Assembly (NCBI RefSeq): GCF_001021555.1
Contig: NZ_LDCP01000001.1
Span: 558,001 to 622,000 of the forward strand
Source: Aurantiacibacter marinus
GTDB lineage: Bacteria; Pseudomonadota; Alphaproteobacteria; Sphingomonadales; Sphingomonadaceae
Reading direction: 5' to 3'
Length of the DNA: 64,000 bases
This document shows, piece by piece, positions 55,374 through 63,548 of the stretch. A program made the position numbers and the translations under genes. Under the pieces are notes generated by a model. The model was not told the origin of the DNA. It ran no database searches and saw only the letters and a program-made list of their open reading frames with translations. How positions within the stretch are numbered: the stretch's first letter is position 1; each line of letters starts with the position of its first letter.

Positions 55374-55663
55374 TATTCGGCAGCTTCCATCTCGGCCATG
55401 GCAGCTTCTGCTGCGCCCACTGCATCCATGGCTTCGTCGGCGGCCGTCTCGGCTTCTTCTTCGGTGACGTTCATGGTCGCTTCGGCTTCTTCGTCGGTCA
55501 TTTCGGGCTCTGCCACGGCAACCGGCTCCGGCAGGTCAGCCATCGCTTCGTCTGCGGGTACTTCAACAGTGTCTGCAACAGCTTCTTCCGAAGCATCCGT
55601 AGTATCGCCGCAGGCGGCCAATGCGAAAGCCGCGGTCGCGGCAACAAATGCAAATTTCTTCAT
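55373..55663 (-). CDS. Small acidic lipoprotein
   Basis: A 96-residue protein with a lipoprotein signal (MKKFAFVAATAAFALAAC, lipobox ALAAC-G). The mature part is Glu/Ala-rich (MTDEEAEATMNVTEEEAETAADEAMDAVGAAEAAMAEMEAAE). It resembles the plus-strand acidic lipoprotein at 53.8 kb in build and composition, suggesting paralogy or shared selection. A purine-rich sequence (TCTCCATGAAG context) precedes the ATG. It is first in a two-gene operon with the 70-residue lipoprotein. Confidence 0.75.
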   Translation of the reverse strand: MKKFAFVAATAAFALAACGDTTDASEEAVADTVEVPADEAMADLPEPVAVAEPEMTDEEAEATMNVTEEEAETAADEAMDAVGAAEAAMAEMEAAE

Positions 55664-55784
55664 GGAGAGAGACCCTTCTCATCGTAATCAAATGGAACGT
55701 CAGCCTTAGCGCAGCGCGAAGCAAAGTGGAAATGCGCTTTATCGTGGGTGGTGGCGTGCCGTGCGATCTGCCAGACGAGCCGCA

Positions 55785-57584
55785 ATGGCCTCGCTTTCCC
55801 CACCCCCTGCCGATTTGACCGTCGCACGCGCAGAATTGCGCCGGATATTCGGCTTCGACAGCTTTCGCGGCGTACAGGAGGCGGTGCTCGCCCGCGTGCT
55901 GGCAGGTGAATCGACACTGGCGGTAATGCCCACGGGCGCGGGCAAATCGCTCACCTACCAACTGCCCGCCACGATATTGGACGGCACCTGTGTGGTGATT
56001 TCGCCCTTGATCGCCCTGATGCATGATCAATTGCGCAGCGCGCGGGCCAACGGGATTGCCGCTGCAACGCTGACCAGCGTTGATGCCGATTGGCGGGAAA
56101 CGATGGAAGCGTTTCGTGCCGGACAGCTGGATCTGCTTTACGTTGCGCCCGAACGCGCCAGCCAGCCTGGCTTTCGCGATCTCCTGTCGTCAGCCAAGAT
56201 TGCCCTGTTTGCCGTTGATGAGGCGCATTGCGTTTCGGAATGGGGTCATGATTTCCGGCCTGATTATCGCCAGCTGCGCAGTCTGCTGGATGCCTTTCCT
56301 GATGTGCCCCGCGTCGCGCTGACTGCCACGGCAGATGAACATACGCGCGCCGATATACTGACGCAGCTCGGCATTCCTGAAGAAGGCATGGTGCTGGCGG
56401 GCTTTGATCGGCCCAACATCAACTACAGCATTGCCCAGCGCGGAACTCTTGCGGCGCAATTGACTGATCTGATGCATAAGGAACCCGGCCCCGGTATCGT
56501 TTACGCCCCCACCCGTGCGAAGGTGGAAAAACTGGCCGAACAATTGGCGGCAAACACCGGCAGGCCGGTGCTGCCTTATCACGCAGGCCTTGATCCGCAG
56601 GTGCGCGCCAGCAATCAGGCGGCGTTTGTCGGTTCGGAGAACATGGTGATTGTCGCCACGGTGGCCTTCGGCATGGGGATCGACAAGCCCGATGTGCGCT
56701 TCGTCGCCCACGCGGGCATACCCAAGTCCATTGAAGGCTATTATCAGGAAACGGGCCGTGCGGGCCGCGACGGCGATCCGGCGCGCGCAGTCATGCTGTG
56801 GGGCGCAGGCGATTTCATGACGGCGCGTGGGCGGCTGTCCGATGTGGACGAACACCGCCGCCAAAGCGAACATGCGCGGCTGGATGCTCTGGCCGGACTG
56901 GTCGAGACACCGGGGTGCCGCCGTGCGGTGCTTCTGCGGCATTTCGGCGAAGATCCTCCGCCAAAATGCGGCAATTGCGACAATTGTCTCAATCCGCCCA
57001 AAGTTTCTGACGCGACGGAGTTGGCGCGCAAATTGCTCAGTGCCGCTTATCGCACGGGGCAAAACTATGGCTTTGGCCATCTGGCGAAAGTGCTGACAGG
57101 CGACGCGGATGAACGGGTGCGGCAGCGCGGGCACGATTCCTTGTCGGTTTTCGGCATTGTTGACGGCGAGGAGGCCGCCCTGCTGCGTCCTCTGGCGCGC
57201 GCATTGCAGGCGACTGGCGCACTGGTGGCGAATGCCCACGGAGGGCTGGAGCTTGGCGGCGATGCCCGCAAGATCCTGAAGGGCGACATGCCGGTCGCCA
57301 TCGTTGTTCCGCCCCCCAAGCAGAGCCGCAAAGGCAGGGGCACGCGCGACCAGGCACCCAATCCTGTTGGTGATCCCTTGTTCGAGGCCTTGCGCGCGCT
57401 CCGCCGCGATCTGGCCGCGCAGGCCGGTGTGCCACCCTATGTGGTGTTCCATGATGCCGTATTGCGCGCGATGGCTTCGGGAAGGCCCGCATCGCTGGAA
57501 GAACTATCCGCGATACCCGGTGTGGGCGAGAAAAAGCGCTCCGCCTACGGCGCGGCTTTCCTCAAGGCCATTCGGGACAATTAG
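55785..57584 (+). CDS. recQ: ATP-dependent DNA helicase RecQ
   Basis: A 599-residue superfamily 2 helicase. It has motif 0/I ([36 protein letters not shown]), DEAH ([20 protein letters not shown]), motif III (ALTATAD) and motif VI ([15 protein letters not shown]). The RecQ zinc site is [27 protein letters not shown], and an HRDC domain closes the protein ([29 protein letters not shown]). It unwinds recombination intermediates. ATG 55785 is chosen; GTG 55761 is an alternative, and neither has a strong ribosome-binding site. Confidence 0.95.
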   Translation: MASLSPPPADLTVARAELRRIFGFDSFRGVQEAVLARVLAGESTLAVMPTGAGKSLTYQLPATILDGTCVVISPLIALMHDQLRSARANGIAAATLTSVDADWRETMEAFRAGQLDLLYVAPERASQPGFRDLLSSAKIALFAVDEAHCVSEWGHDFRPDYRQLRSLLDAFPDVPRVALTATADEHTRADILTQLGIPEEGMVLAGFDRPNINYSIAQRGTLAAQLTDLMHKEPGPGIVYAPTRAKVEKLAEQLAANTGRPVLPYHAGLDPQVRASNQAAFVGSENMVIVATVAFGMGIDKPDVRFVAHAGIPKSIEGYYQETGRAGRDGDPARAVMLWGAGDFMTARGRLSDVDEHRRQSEHARLDALAGLVETPGCRRAVLLRHFGEDPPPKCGNCDNCLNPPKVSDATELARKLLSAAYRTGQNYGFGHLAKVLTGDADERVRQRGHDSLSVFGIVDGEEAALLRPLARALQATGALVANAHGGLELGGDARKILKGDMPVAIVVPPPKQSRKGRGTRDQAPNPVGDPLFEALRALRRDLAAQAGVPPYVVFHDAVLRAMASGRPASLEELSAIPGVGEKKRSAYGAAFLKAIRDN

Positions 57585-57601
57585 ACGGCATCCGATTACG
57601 A

Positions 57602-57652
57602 TTGCGCAAGCTCCGAGTTTGATATAATAGTGATATCATATTTATATCAAAC
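57602..57652 (+). promoter_or_regulatory. Promoter with palindromic operator of the SPFH operon
   Basis: GTTTGATATAA (57617-57627) is the exact reverse complement of TTATATCAAAC (57642-57652). Between them lies a further palindrome TGATATCA (57631-57638), so TGATAT occurs in three phased copies. A TATAAT -10 box (57623-57628) is embedded in the left arm, and TTGCGC (57602-57607) is a possible -35, 15 bp upstream. The right arm ends just before the AGGAGG ribosome-binding site. Occupation by a repressor would block the promoter. The ribbon-helix-helix protein encoded in the operon is the obvious candidate. Confidence 0.75.
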
Positions 57653-57664
57653 AGGAGGAATTGC

Positions 57665-58576
57665 ATGGCCGAAGAACATATCCCGATGGAGCGCAGCCGC
57701 GAAAAAGCCGCGAGCGGCTTTAATGGCTTTGTGATGTTGCTTGTATCGCTCGGGCTGACGGCCCTTGCCCTGTGGTTCGTGGTGATGGGCGTCGCTGCGG
57801 AGAAATCGGGCGGATCAGGCGGCGGCATGATACTCATGGCCCTTATCACCTTCTTGGTCGGCCTGATCTCCTGGATCGGCTTTTACATGATCCAACCCAA
57901 TCAGGGCGCAGTGATCACGCTGTTCGGCGAATATCGCGGCACAGACAGGACCGAAGGCCTGCGCTGGGTATGGCCCTGGATGGCCAAGAAAAAGGTCAGC
58001 GTGCGCGCGCACAACATCCATTCCGAACGCATCAAGATCAACGATCTGCGCGGCAATCCCATCGATGTCGCCTGCAATGTGGTGTGGCGCGTAAAGGATA
58101 CAGCGCAGGCCGTGTTTGATGTCGATGATTACAAGGAATTCGTGAACATCCAGATCGAAGCGGGTTTGCGCACGGTCGGCGCGCGGCATCCCTATGACGA
58201 TTTCGAGGAGGATGAAACGACACTGCGCGGCAGCCCTGATGTGGTGAATTCCGAACTGCAGACAGAGCTGAACGAACGTCTTTCCGCCGCTGGCGTGGTG
58301 GTCGACGAAGCCAGCCTGACGCACCTTGCCTATGCCTCCGAAATCGCTGGCGCCATGCTGCGCCGCCAGCAAGCAGAAGCCGTTATTGCTGCACGCACAA
58401 AGCTGGTGATCGGTGCGGTCAGCATGGTCGAAATGGCGCTCGAGAAACTGAGTGCGGATGGCATCGTCGAACTGGATGATGAACGGCGCGCGGCCATGGT
58501 TTCCAACCTGATGGTCGTACTGTGCGGGGAGCGTGAAGTGAACCCTGTGGTCAACGCAGGCACGCTTTACCAGTAG
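57665..58576 (+). CDS. SPFH/Band 7 domain membrane protein
   Basis: A 303-residue stomatin/prohibitin-type protein with AGGAGG before the ATG. Two membrane segments lie near residues 20-43 and 55-76. The SPFH domain follows: [71 protein letters not shown], then a coiled region with [42 protein letters not shown]. Such proteins form membrane microdomain scaffolds and respond to envelope stress. It leads an operon with an RHH protein and a small membrane protein. Confidence 0.92.
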   Translation: MAEEHIPMERSREKAASGFNGFVMLLVSLGLTALALWFVVMGVAAEKSGGSGGGMILMALITFLVGLISWIGFYMIQPNQGAVITLFGEYRGTDRTEGLRWVWPWMAKKKVSVRAHNIHSERIKINDLRGNPIDVACNVVWRVKDTAQAVFDVDDYKEFVNIQIEAGLRTVGARHPYDDFEEDETTLRGSPDVVNSELQTELNERLSAAGVVVDEASLTHLAYASEIAGAMLRRQQAEAVIAARTKLVIGAVSMVEMALEKLSADGIVELDDERRAAMVSNLMVVLCGEREVNPVVNAGTLYQ

Positions 58577-58580
58577 AACG

Positions 58581-58787
58581 ATGCCCCGCACTTCTGCATC
58601 CAAAAAGGCGTTTGCCCTGCGGCTTGATCCGGCGCTCCATGATACGGTGGAGCGCCTTGCGGCAGGCGAACTCCGCTCGGTCAATGCCCAGCTCGAGATG
58701 CTGCTGCGGGAAGCCCTCGAAAAACGCGGCATCCGCGTTCCCAAGCCGGAGCCCCCGCGCCGGGGCCGGCCGCCGAAAGGAGAATAA
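58581..58787 (+). CDS. Arc-type ribbon-helix-helix DNA-binding protein
   Basis: A 68-residue protein. KKAFALRLDPALHDTVERLAAGELRSVNAQLEMLLREALEKRG forms a beta strand followed by two helices, the Arc/MetJ fold, with the strand FALRLDP expected to enter the DNA major groove. The basic, Pro-rich tail (PKPEPPRRGRPPKGE) resembles an AT-hook. It lies 4 nt after the SPFH gene and 2 nt before the next. Binding to the palindromic promoter at 57617-57652 (autorepression) is an inference. Confidence 0.82.
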   Translation: MPRTSASKKAFALRLDPALHDTVERLAAGELRSVNAQLEMLLREALEKRGIRVPKPEPPRRGRPPKGE

Positions 58788-58789
58788 TC

Positions 58790-59044
58790 ATGTTCGAAGC
58801 TCTGATTGGCAGGGATCCATGGTTTGCCCCGAAGCGGTATGGCTACGGCTCCGGCTTGCCAATCGCGTGGCAGGGGTGGGCGCTTACCGCAGTATTCGTT
58901 GCAGCCATTATCGGCTGCGGTTTGCTCATCGAAACAGGCCAAGTCATACTCGGTATTTTTTGCATGATCCTGTTTACACTAGCGTATCTTTTGCTGGCGA
59001 AGCGCCACACCGATGGCGGCTGGCGCTGGCGCAATGGAAGCTGA
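58790..59044 (+). CDS. Small membrane protein of the SPFH operon, unknown
   Basis: An 84-residue protein with AAGGAG before its ATG. Two membrane helices (GWALTAVFVAAIIGCGLLI and VILGIFCMILFTLAYLLLA) are flanked by an N-terminal FAPKRYGYGSGLPIAWQ and a C-terminal KRHTDGGWRWRNG. I have seen similar small proteins beside SPFH genes in alphaproteobacteria, without an assigned function. Tight spacing makes it the third gene of the operon. Confidence 0.75.
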   Translation: MFEALIGRDPWFAPKRYGYGSGLPIAWQGWALTAVFVAAIIGCGLLIETGQVILGIFCMILFTLAYLLLAKRHTDGGWRWRNGS

Positions 59045-59096
59045 CAAGGTGCAGGTCTTATCAGGCCATTAACCCATTTGCGCTACGCCCGCGGGC

Positions 59097-60095
59097 ATGA
59101 TGACCATGCGCTTCAACCCTTCCGCCCCCATCTCGGCCAAGCGTCTTTCCAGCAAGGCGATCCTCGCTCTGGCAGGGATTGCGATTGCCGCGATACCCGC
59201 TGCTGCTCTGCTGGCCCAGGGCGCGGCGGCGCCCTATACGGTGATGGAAACGGGACGCGGTTACGGCAATTTGCAGGACGCAGTGAACGCCATCGGCGAT
59301 GCACGAGGGACAATTGCAATCGCGCCGGGCCGTCATGAACAATGCGCCGTGCAAACCTCCGGCGACATCAGCTATTTCGCCAGTGAGCCCGGCTCTGCCA
59401 TTTTTGACGGCGTGACCTGCGAAGGCAAGGCTGCACTGGTGCTGCGCGGACGCAGTGCCGAAGTGGCGGGCCTGATTTTCGAAAACATGCGCGTGCCGGA
59501 TTACAACGGCGCAGGCATTCGGCTTGAAACCGGCGATCTGACGGTGGCTGAAAGCTGGTTCCGCGATAGCCAGCAGGGCATTCTGACCGCCAGCGACACA
59601 TCTGCGCGTCTGGTGATTGATCGCTCCACCTTCACCCGCCTTGGCACTTGCGAAGGCGCAGGCGGCTGCGCTCACTCGGTTTATACGGGCGATCTGGCGC
59701 AGGTGCGCGTCACCAACAGCCGGTTTGAACAGGGGCGCGGCGGGCATTATGTCAAATCCCGCGCCACCCGCGTGGATATCGCTGCCAGCAGCTTTGACGA
59801 TGCCGCAGGACGGGCCACCAATTACATGATCGATCTGCCAGGCGGCGCCATGGGCCAGATCAGCAACAACTGGTTTGTGCAAGGTGCCGACAAGGAAAAT
59901 TACAGTGCCTTCATCGCTGTAGCCGCCGAAGGCCGCAGCCATGATTCCAGCGCGCTCAACGTGGTCGGCAATGATGCCCGCCTCGCCCCCGGGGTGGATC
60001 GCAACACCGTGTTCGTGGCCGATTGGTCGGGCGATATGGGAGGCATTGGAGACAACGCCTTGGGCCGGGGCCTGTCGCGTTACGAAGTGCGCTGA
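59097..60095 (+). CDS. Exported right-handed parallel beta-helix protein
   Basis: A 332-residue protein. A signal sequence follows a basic start (hydrophobic 22-39, cleavage near LAQGAAA). The mature part has beta-helix coils of about 23 residues (SYFASEPGSAIFDGVTCEGKAALVLRGRSAEVAGLIFENMRVPDYNGAGIRLETGDLTVAESWFRDSQQGILTA, VRVTNSRFEQGRGGHYVKSRATRVDIAASSFDD), the pattern of pectate-lyase-like folds. No clear polysaccharide-lyase catalytic set is recognised. It may bind or cleave a polymer. The exact start (59097, 59100 or 59106) is uncertain. Confidence 0.8.
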   Translation: MMTMRFNPSAPISAKRLSSKAILALAGIAIAAIPAAALLAQGAAAPYTVMETGRGYGNLQDAVNAIGDARGTIAIAPGRHEQCAVQTSGDISYFASEPGSAIFDGVTCEGKAALVLRGRSAEVAGLIFENMRVPDYNGAGIRLETGDLTVAESWFRDSQQGILTASDTSARLVIDRSTFTRLGTCEGAGGCAHSVYTGDLAQVRVTNSRFEQGRGGHYVKSRATRVDIAASSFDDAAGRATNYMIDLPGGAMGQISNNWFVQGADKENYSAFIAVAAEGRSHDSSALNVVGNDARLAPGVDRNTVFVADWSGDMGGIGDNALGRGLSRYEVR

Positions 60096-60122
60096 CAAAA
60101 CAGGGGGCCGGAACGCTCTCCC

Positions 60123-60149
60123 CTCCTTGCCCGTTAATCGGGCAAGGAG
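60123..60149 (+). promoter_or_regulatory. Hairpin sequestering the ribosome binding site of the DksA-like gene
   Basis: CTCCTTGCCCG (60123-60133) and CGGGCAAGGAG (60139-60149) form a perfect 11-bp stem with a TTAAT loop. The right arm includes the whole Shine-Dalgarno AAGGAG, seven bases before the ATG at 60157. As drawn, the structure would hide the ribosome binding site and needs to melt or be displaced for translation. There is no U-tract, so a plain terminator is less likely. Confidence 0.72.
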
Positions 60150-60156
60150 ATACAGC

Positions 60157-60420
60157 ATGGCTGGTGGTTGGTCCCGCGATGGCGCGGTTCAGGAACAGAT
60201 TGACGATACGGTGAGCGATGCGGTCGCCGCTGCACGCGCGCGCCTGCCCAAGGGTGAAAGCGCCGAATATTGCGACCTGTGCGGAGAAGACATTCCGGAA
60301 AAGCGGCGTTTGGCCGTGCCCGGTGTCCGCACCTGTGTTGCCTGCCAGTCTGGCCGCGATGCGAATGTGCGGCATTCGGCAATCAACAGGCGGGGTTCCA
60401 AGGACAGCCAACTGCGCTAA
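60157..60420 (+). CDS. DksA/TraR-family C4 zinc-finger protein (YbiI-like)
   Basis: An 87-residue protein beginning MAGGWSRDGAVQEQIDDTV, the opening of the YbiI subgroup. It has the C4 zinc finger YCDLCGEDIPEKRRLAVPGVRTCVACQS (CxxC-x17-CxxC). It lacks the long coiled-coil tip of true DksA. A role in RNA polymerase binding is possible but untested for this subgroup. ATG 60157 is fixed by AAGGAG; longer in-frame starts lie within the beta-helix gene. The ribosome binding site is inside a strong hairpin. psd follows after 9 nt. Confidence 0.87.
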   Translation: MAGGWSRDGAVQEQIDDTVSDAVAAARARLPKGESAEYCDLCGEDIPEKRRLAVPGVRTCVACQSGRDANVRHSAINRRGSKDSQLR

Positions 60421-60429
60421 AGCCCGGTG

Positions 60430-61272
60430 ATGTCCAACAATTTTATCCGCCTCCAGCATATGCTGCCGCACCATGCGATCTCCCGCTTTGCCGGAAAATT
60501 CGCTGGCAGCGAGGTAAACTGGCTGAAGGATTTGCTGATCCGCCGCTTCATAGCCTCCTACAGTGTCGACATGGCGGAGGCCGCACGGCCGATCGAAGCT
60601 TACGCAAGCTTCAACGACTTCTTCACGCGCGAACTGAAAGAGGGCGCTCGCCCGCTGGCAGACAGCGCGGTGCATGTCCTCTCCCCCGCCGATGGTGCGA
60701 TAAGCCAGATCGGGACCATAGAGGCAGGCCGCATCTTTCAGGCGAAAGGCCGCCATTTCACTGCAAGCGAATTGCTTGGCGGTGACGCTGCTGCGGCGGA
60801 GCGGTTTGAAGGCGGCAGTTTCGCCACGATCTACCTCAGTCCCAAGGATTATCACCGCGTCCACATGCCAGCAGCAGGCGCGCTGCAATCGACCAGCTAC
60901 ATTCCGGGCGATCTGTTTTCGGTGAATCAGGTCACGGCAGAGAATGTCGATGGATTGTTCGCCCGCAACGAACGGCTGGCATGCCGCTTTGACGGGCCGC
61001 ACGGGCAATTCGCCAGCGTCATGGTCGGCGCGATGATCGTGGCGGGAATCGAAACCGTGTGGAGCGGCCGCGTGGAAGCGCACAACCCCGCGCCGGTTCG
61101 GCATGACTTTGCCGATGGCGAGCACACCTTCGCCGCTGGCGACGAAATGGGCCGCTTCTTCCTCGGCTCCACCGCGGTGCTGTTGTTTGAACCGGGACGC
61201 GTCGCCTGGAATGCCGACATGCGCGCTGGTGACGCTGTGCGCATGGGTCAGGCACTGGGACGGTGGCTCTAG
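60430..61272 (+). CDS. psd: Phosphatidylserine decarboxylase proenzyme
   Basis: A 280-residue pyruvoyl-dependent enzyme. The self-cleavage site is FFLGSTAVLLF (LGST, Ser becomes the pyruvoyl group). Other motifs are FNDFFTRELKEGARP, VLSPADGAISQIG, YLSPKDYHRVHMPAAG and GDLFSVNQVTAENVDGLFARNER. It makes phosphatidylethanolamine at the membrane. ATG 60430 or GTG 60427 may be the start. It is probably co-transcribed with the zinc-finger gene. ribA converges from the other side with almost no gap. Confidence 0.96.
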   Translation: MSNNFIRLQHMLPHHAISRFAGKFAGSEVNWLKDLLIRRFIASYSVDMAEAARPIEAYASFNDFFTRELKEGARPLADSAVHVLSPADGAISQIGTIEAGRIFQAKGRHFTASELLGGDAAAAERFEGGSFATIYLSPKDYHRVHMPAAGALQSTSYIPGDLFSVNQVTAENVDGLFARNERLACRFDGPHGQFASVMVGAMIVAGIETVWSGRVEAHNPAPVRHDFADGEHTFAAGDEMGRFFLGSTAVLLFEPGRVAWNADMRAGDAVRMGQALGRWL

Positions 61273-61273
61273 C

Positions 61274-62311
61274 TTATTTGAGCAAATGCCCGGCGCGGTC
61301 TCGCTTGGTCGCAAGATAACGGACATTGTGCGGATTGGCGGGCAATTCGTGCGGGACGCGCTCAATGACTTTGACGCCGGCATCCTCCAGCGCGACGACC
61401 TTTTCCAGATTGTTCGTCATCAGCCGCACATTGCCGACGGCCAGCAGATCGAGCATCCGCGCGGCCAGCGGAAAATCGCGTGCTTCTTCGGGTAGGCCAA
61501 GGCGGCGATTGGCCTCCAGCGTGTCGACGCCTTCATCCTGCAACCGGTAAGCGCGCAGCTTGTTCACCAGCCCGATCCCGCGCCCTTCCTGCCGCATGTA
61601 GAGCAATATGCCCCAACCGCCTGCTGCGACCTCGGCGCTCATCGCTGCCAGCGCTGCATCGAGCTGCGGCCCGCAATCGCATTTGAGGCTGCCGAAAATA
61701 TCGCCCGTCAGGCATTCGGAATGCAGCCGGACCAATGGCGCGCGGTCTGACGTTTGCTGACCCAGCACAATGGCGACATGTTCGCGCATATCGTTCACAC
61801 TGCGAAAGGCGATGATTTCAGCATCCTCCTCGCGCGCGATCGGCAGGTGTGCGCGGGTTGCAATGGCAAGGTTATGCGGATTGGTCCAAGCGGCCAGATC
61901 CATGCTTTTGAGCGCCACTGCTTCGCCTGGTGGATCAGGGTCGACCATGAAAGCCGGCAAGATTCCGGCAATGCGCGCCAGTTCCATCGCAGCAACTGCC
62001 GCAGTGCGCCACGCAAGTTCCTCCGCTTTGAACGGCCCTTTGAGCGGATAGTCGTTGTCCAGCGCCGGGTCGGCGACGGGCAGTGCGGCATGAAGATCGA
62101 GCGGCTCGGCGGCCCGGATCAGCGCGGGTGAATGGCCGCCGGCAGCAGCCCGCTGATTGGTCAGCCGCAGCGTTTCGGCGCGCGCCGCTGAAACCAGCAA
62201 ATGCGCGGAGGTGGGCGTGCGAAGCGGCGCAGTTTCCACCGGCAGCAGCACGGGCGCCTCGCCAATCTTGATTGGCCAGCCATGGCGCAAAGCGTCCACC
62301 GCTTGCGCCAC
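61274..62311 (-). CDS. ribA: GTP cyclohydrolase II with degenerate N-terminal domain
   Basis: A 345-residue protein. The C-terminal 200 residues are a complete RibA: VRLHSECLTGDIFGSLKCDCGPQLDAALAAM (three zinc Cys), GWGILLYMRQEGRGIGLVNKLRAYRLQDEG and LLAVGNVRLMTNNLEKVVALEDAGV. The first 145 residues align in position with RibB (DHBP synthase) but lack its acidic active-site motif, so this half looks non-catalytic. It begins at GTG 62311. It performs the first step of riboflavin synthesis. It lies 29 nt downstream of xthA. Confidence 0.9.
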   Translation of the reverse strand: MAQAVDALRHGWPIKIGEAPVLLPVETAPLRTPTSAHLLVSAARAETLRLTNQRAAAGGHSPALIRAAEPLDLHAALPVADPALDNDYPLKGPFKAEELAWRTAAVAAMELARIAGILPAFMVDPDPPGEAVALKSMDLAAWTNPHNLAIATRAHLPIAREEDAEIIAFRSVNDMREHVAIVLGQQTSDRAPLVRLHSECLTGDIFGSLKCDCGPQLDAALAAMSAEVAAGGWGILLYMRQEGRGIGLVNKLRAYRLQDEGVDTLEANRRLGLPEEARDFPLAARMLDLLAVGNVRLMTNNLEKVVALEDAGVKVIERVPHELPANPHNVRYLATKRDRAGHLLK

Positions 62312-62340
62312 GCGCCGCTCAGGGGAAGGCGCTCTCTCGC

Positions 62341-63135
62341 TCAGAGATCGAACTCCGTGATGAGCGGGATATGGTCGGATGGCTTTTCCCAGCTGCGCGC
62401 ATCTTCCAGTAGCCAGTGCCGCGTGCTTTGCGCCGCGAGATCAGGGCTCGCCCACATGTGATCGAGCCGCCGCCCGCGGTCATTTTCGCGCCAGTCTTTC
62501 GAACGGTAGCTCCACCAGCTGTAATACCGTTCCGGATCGCGAATATGTTCGCGCCCGATATCGGTCCATCCATGCGCGTCCTTGAACCGCTGCAATGTTT
62601 CCACCTCAATTGGTGTGTGGCTTACGACTTTCAGCAGCTGTTTATGGTTCCAGACATCGCTTTCGAGCGGGGCAACGTTGAAATCGCCGACGATCAGAGT
62701 GGGCCGGTCAACTTTGTCTGCCCAGCGAGTCATCCGCTCGAAGAAATCGAGCTTCTGGCCGAACTTGGGGTTTTTCTCGCGGTCCGGTTCGTCTCCGCCA
62801 GCGGGGATGTAGACATTTTCCAGGATCATGCCCTTGCCTGCGCCGCCCAGTTCCACACCGACATGGCGCGCCTCGCCATTGTCCTGCCAATCATGACGGG
62901 AAAACTCGGTCAGCGGCACGCGGCTGACGGTGGCAACGCCGTGATAGCCTTTCTGCCCATGGACAGCAGTGTGGGTATAGCCCAGCTCCGCAAATGCCTC
63001 ATAAGGGAACTGGTGTTCCTGACATTTGATTTCCTGCAGGCACAGCACATCGGGCGCTTCCTCCTGAAGGAAACGCGCGACGATCGGCATGCGCAGGCGG
63101 ACGGAATTGATGTTCCAGGTGGCGATAGAGATCAT
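62341..63135 (-). CDS. xthA: Exodeoxyribonuclease III (AP endonuclease)
   Basis: A 264-residue EEP-family nuclease: ISIATWNINSVRLRM, DVLCLQEIKCQEHQFP (catalytic Glu), GYHGVATVSRVP, LENVYIPAGGDEPDREKNPKFGQKLDFF, LIVGDFNVAP (Asp/Asn) and the closing KPSDHIPLITEFDL (Asp-His). It cleaves abasic sites and trims 3' ends. I chose ATG 63135 to match the family start; an ATG at 63156 adds seven residues. It is upstream of ribA on the same strand. Confidence 0.95.
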   Translation of the reverse strand: MISIATWNINSVRLRMPIVARFLQEEAPDVLCLQEIKCQEHQFPYEAFAELGYTHTAVHGQKGYHGVATVSRVPLTEFSRHDWQDNGEARHVGVELGGAGKGMILENVYIPAGGDEPDREKNPKFGQKLDFFERMTRWADKVDRPTLIVGDFNVAPLESDVWNHKQLLKVVSHTPIEVETLQRFKDAHGWTDIGREHIRDPERYYSWWSYRSKDWRENDRGRRLDHMWASPDLAAQSTRHWLLEDARSWEKPSDHIPLITEFDL

Positions 63136-63156
63136 GCGGAAAGGCTTTAGGTGCAT

Positions 63157-63548
63157 GATACGCTGCCAGCAAGGCGGCGTCTGTTTTCGCGTGGTCGCGG
63201 CATCCGCCCCTCCCTTGCGGCACTAGCCCTCTCCCCTCCTGGCCACCCAATACCTTATCGGAGAATCATCGGATGGCTTGGAAGGGGACGGGGCTGGAAC
63301 CGGGCGCAGCGCATGGCGCAGTCAGATGCCACAAAAAAACAAAAACCCCCGTCGCGGGGGCGTTGCGACGGGGGTTCCTATTGAGCGTTCGTCACGCTTC
63401 GCAAGACGGGCTTTATCGAGAGCGGACAACAGGGGGGAAACCCGTCTCACCGCGTCTTGTTGACACAAACTAGGCGTTCCGGCCTGTCTGGCCAATGAAT
63501 ATCGGCGGTCGTTTGTCGCAAATTTACAACGAACTGGCGCTGATCGGT
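63157..63548. other. 392-bp spacer between xthA and lolA
   Basis: The spacer holds the lolA terminator at 63335-63376 and otherwise no gene I can support. A TTGACA hexamer (63460-63465) on the plus strand has no matching gene downstream. Frames of 60-77 codons here are low-complexity by-products of high GC. Confidence 0.5.
63333..63376 (-). terminator. Strong Rho-independent terminator of lolA
   Basis: AACCCCCGTCGC (63344-63355) pairs over 12 bp with GCGACGGGGGTT (63365-63376). On the minus strand the stem is followed by TTTTTGTTTTTTTGT, a classic U-tract for the lolA transcript. Confidence 0.93.

Noticed and set aside
56190-57452. 420-codon minus-strand frame opposite recQ
   Set aside because: Antisense to conserved helicase motifs; no independent start signals.
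59956-61383. 475-codon minus-strand frame opposite the zinc-finger gene and psd
   Set aside because: Spans three well-supported plus-strand features; no family resemblance.
63273-63473. Small plus-strand genes in the xthA-lolA spacer
   Set aside because: The frames run through the lolA terminator and have no ribosome binding site or plausible protein composition.
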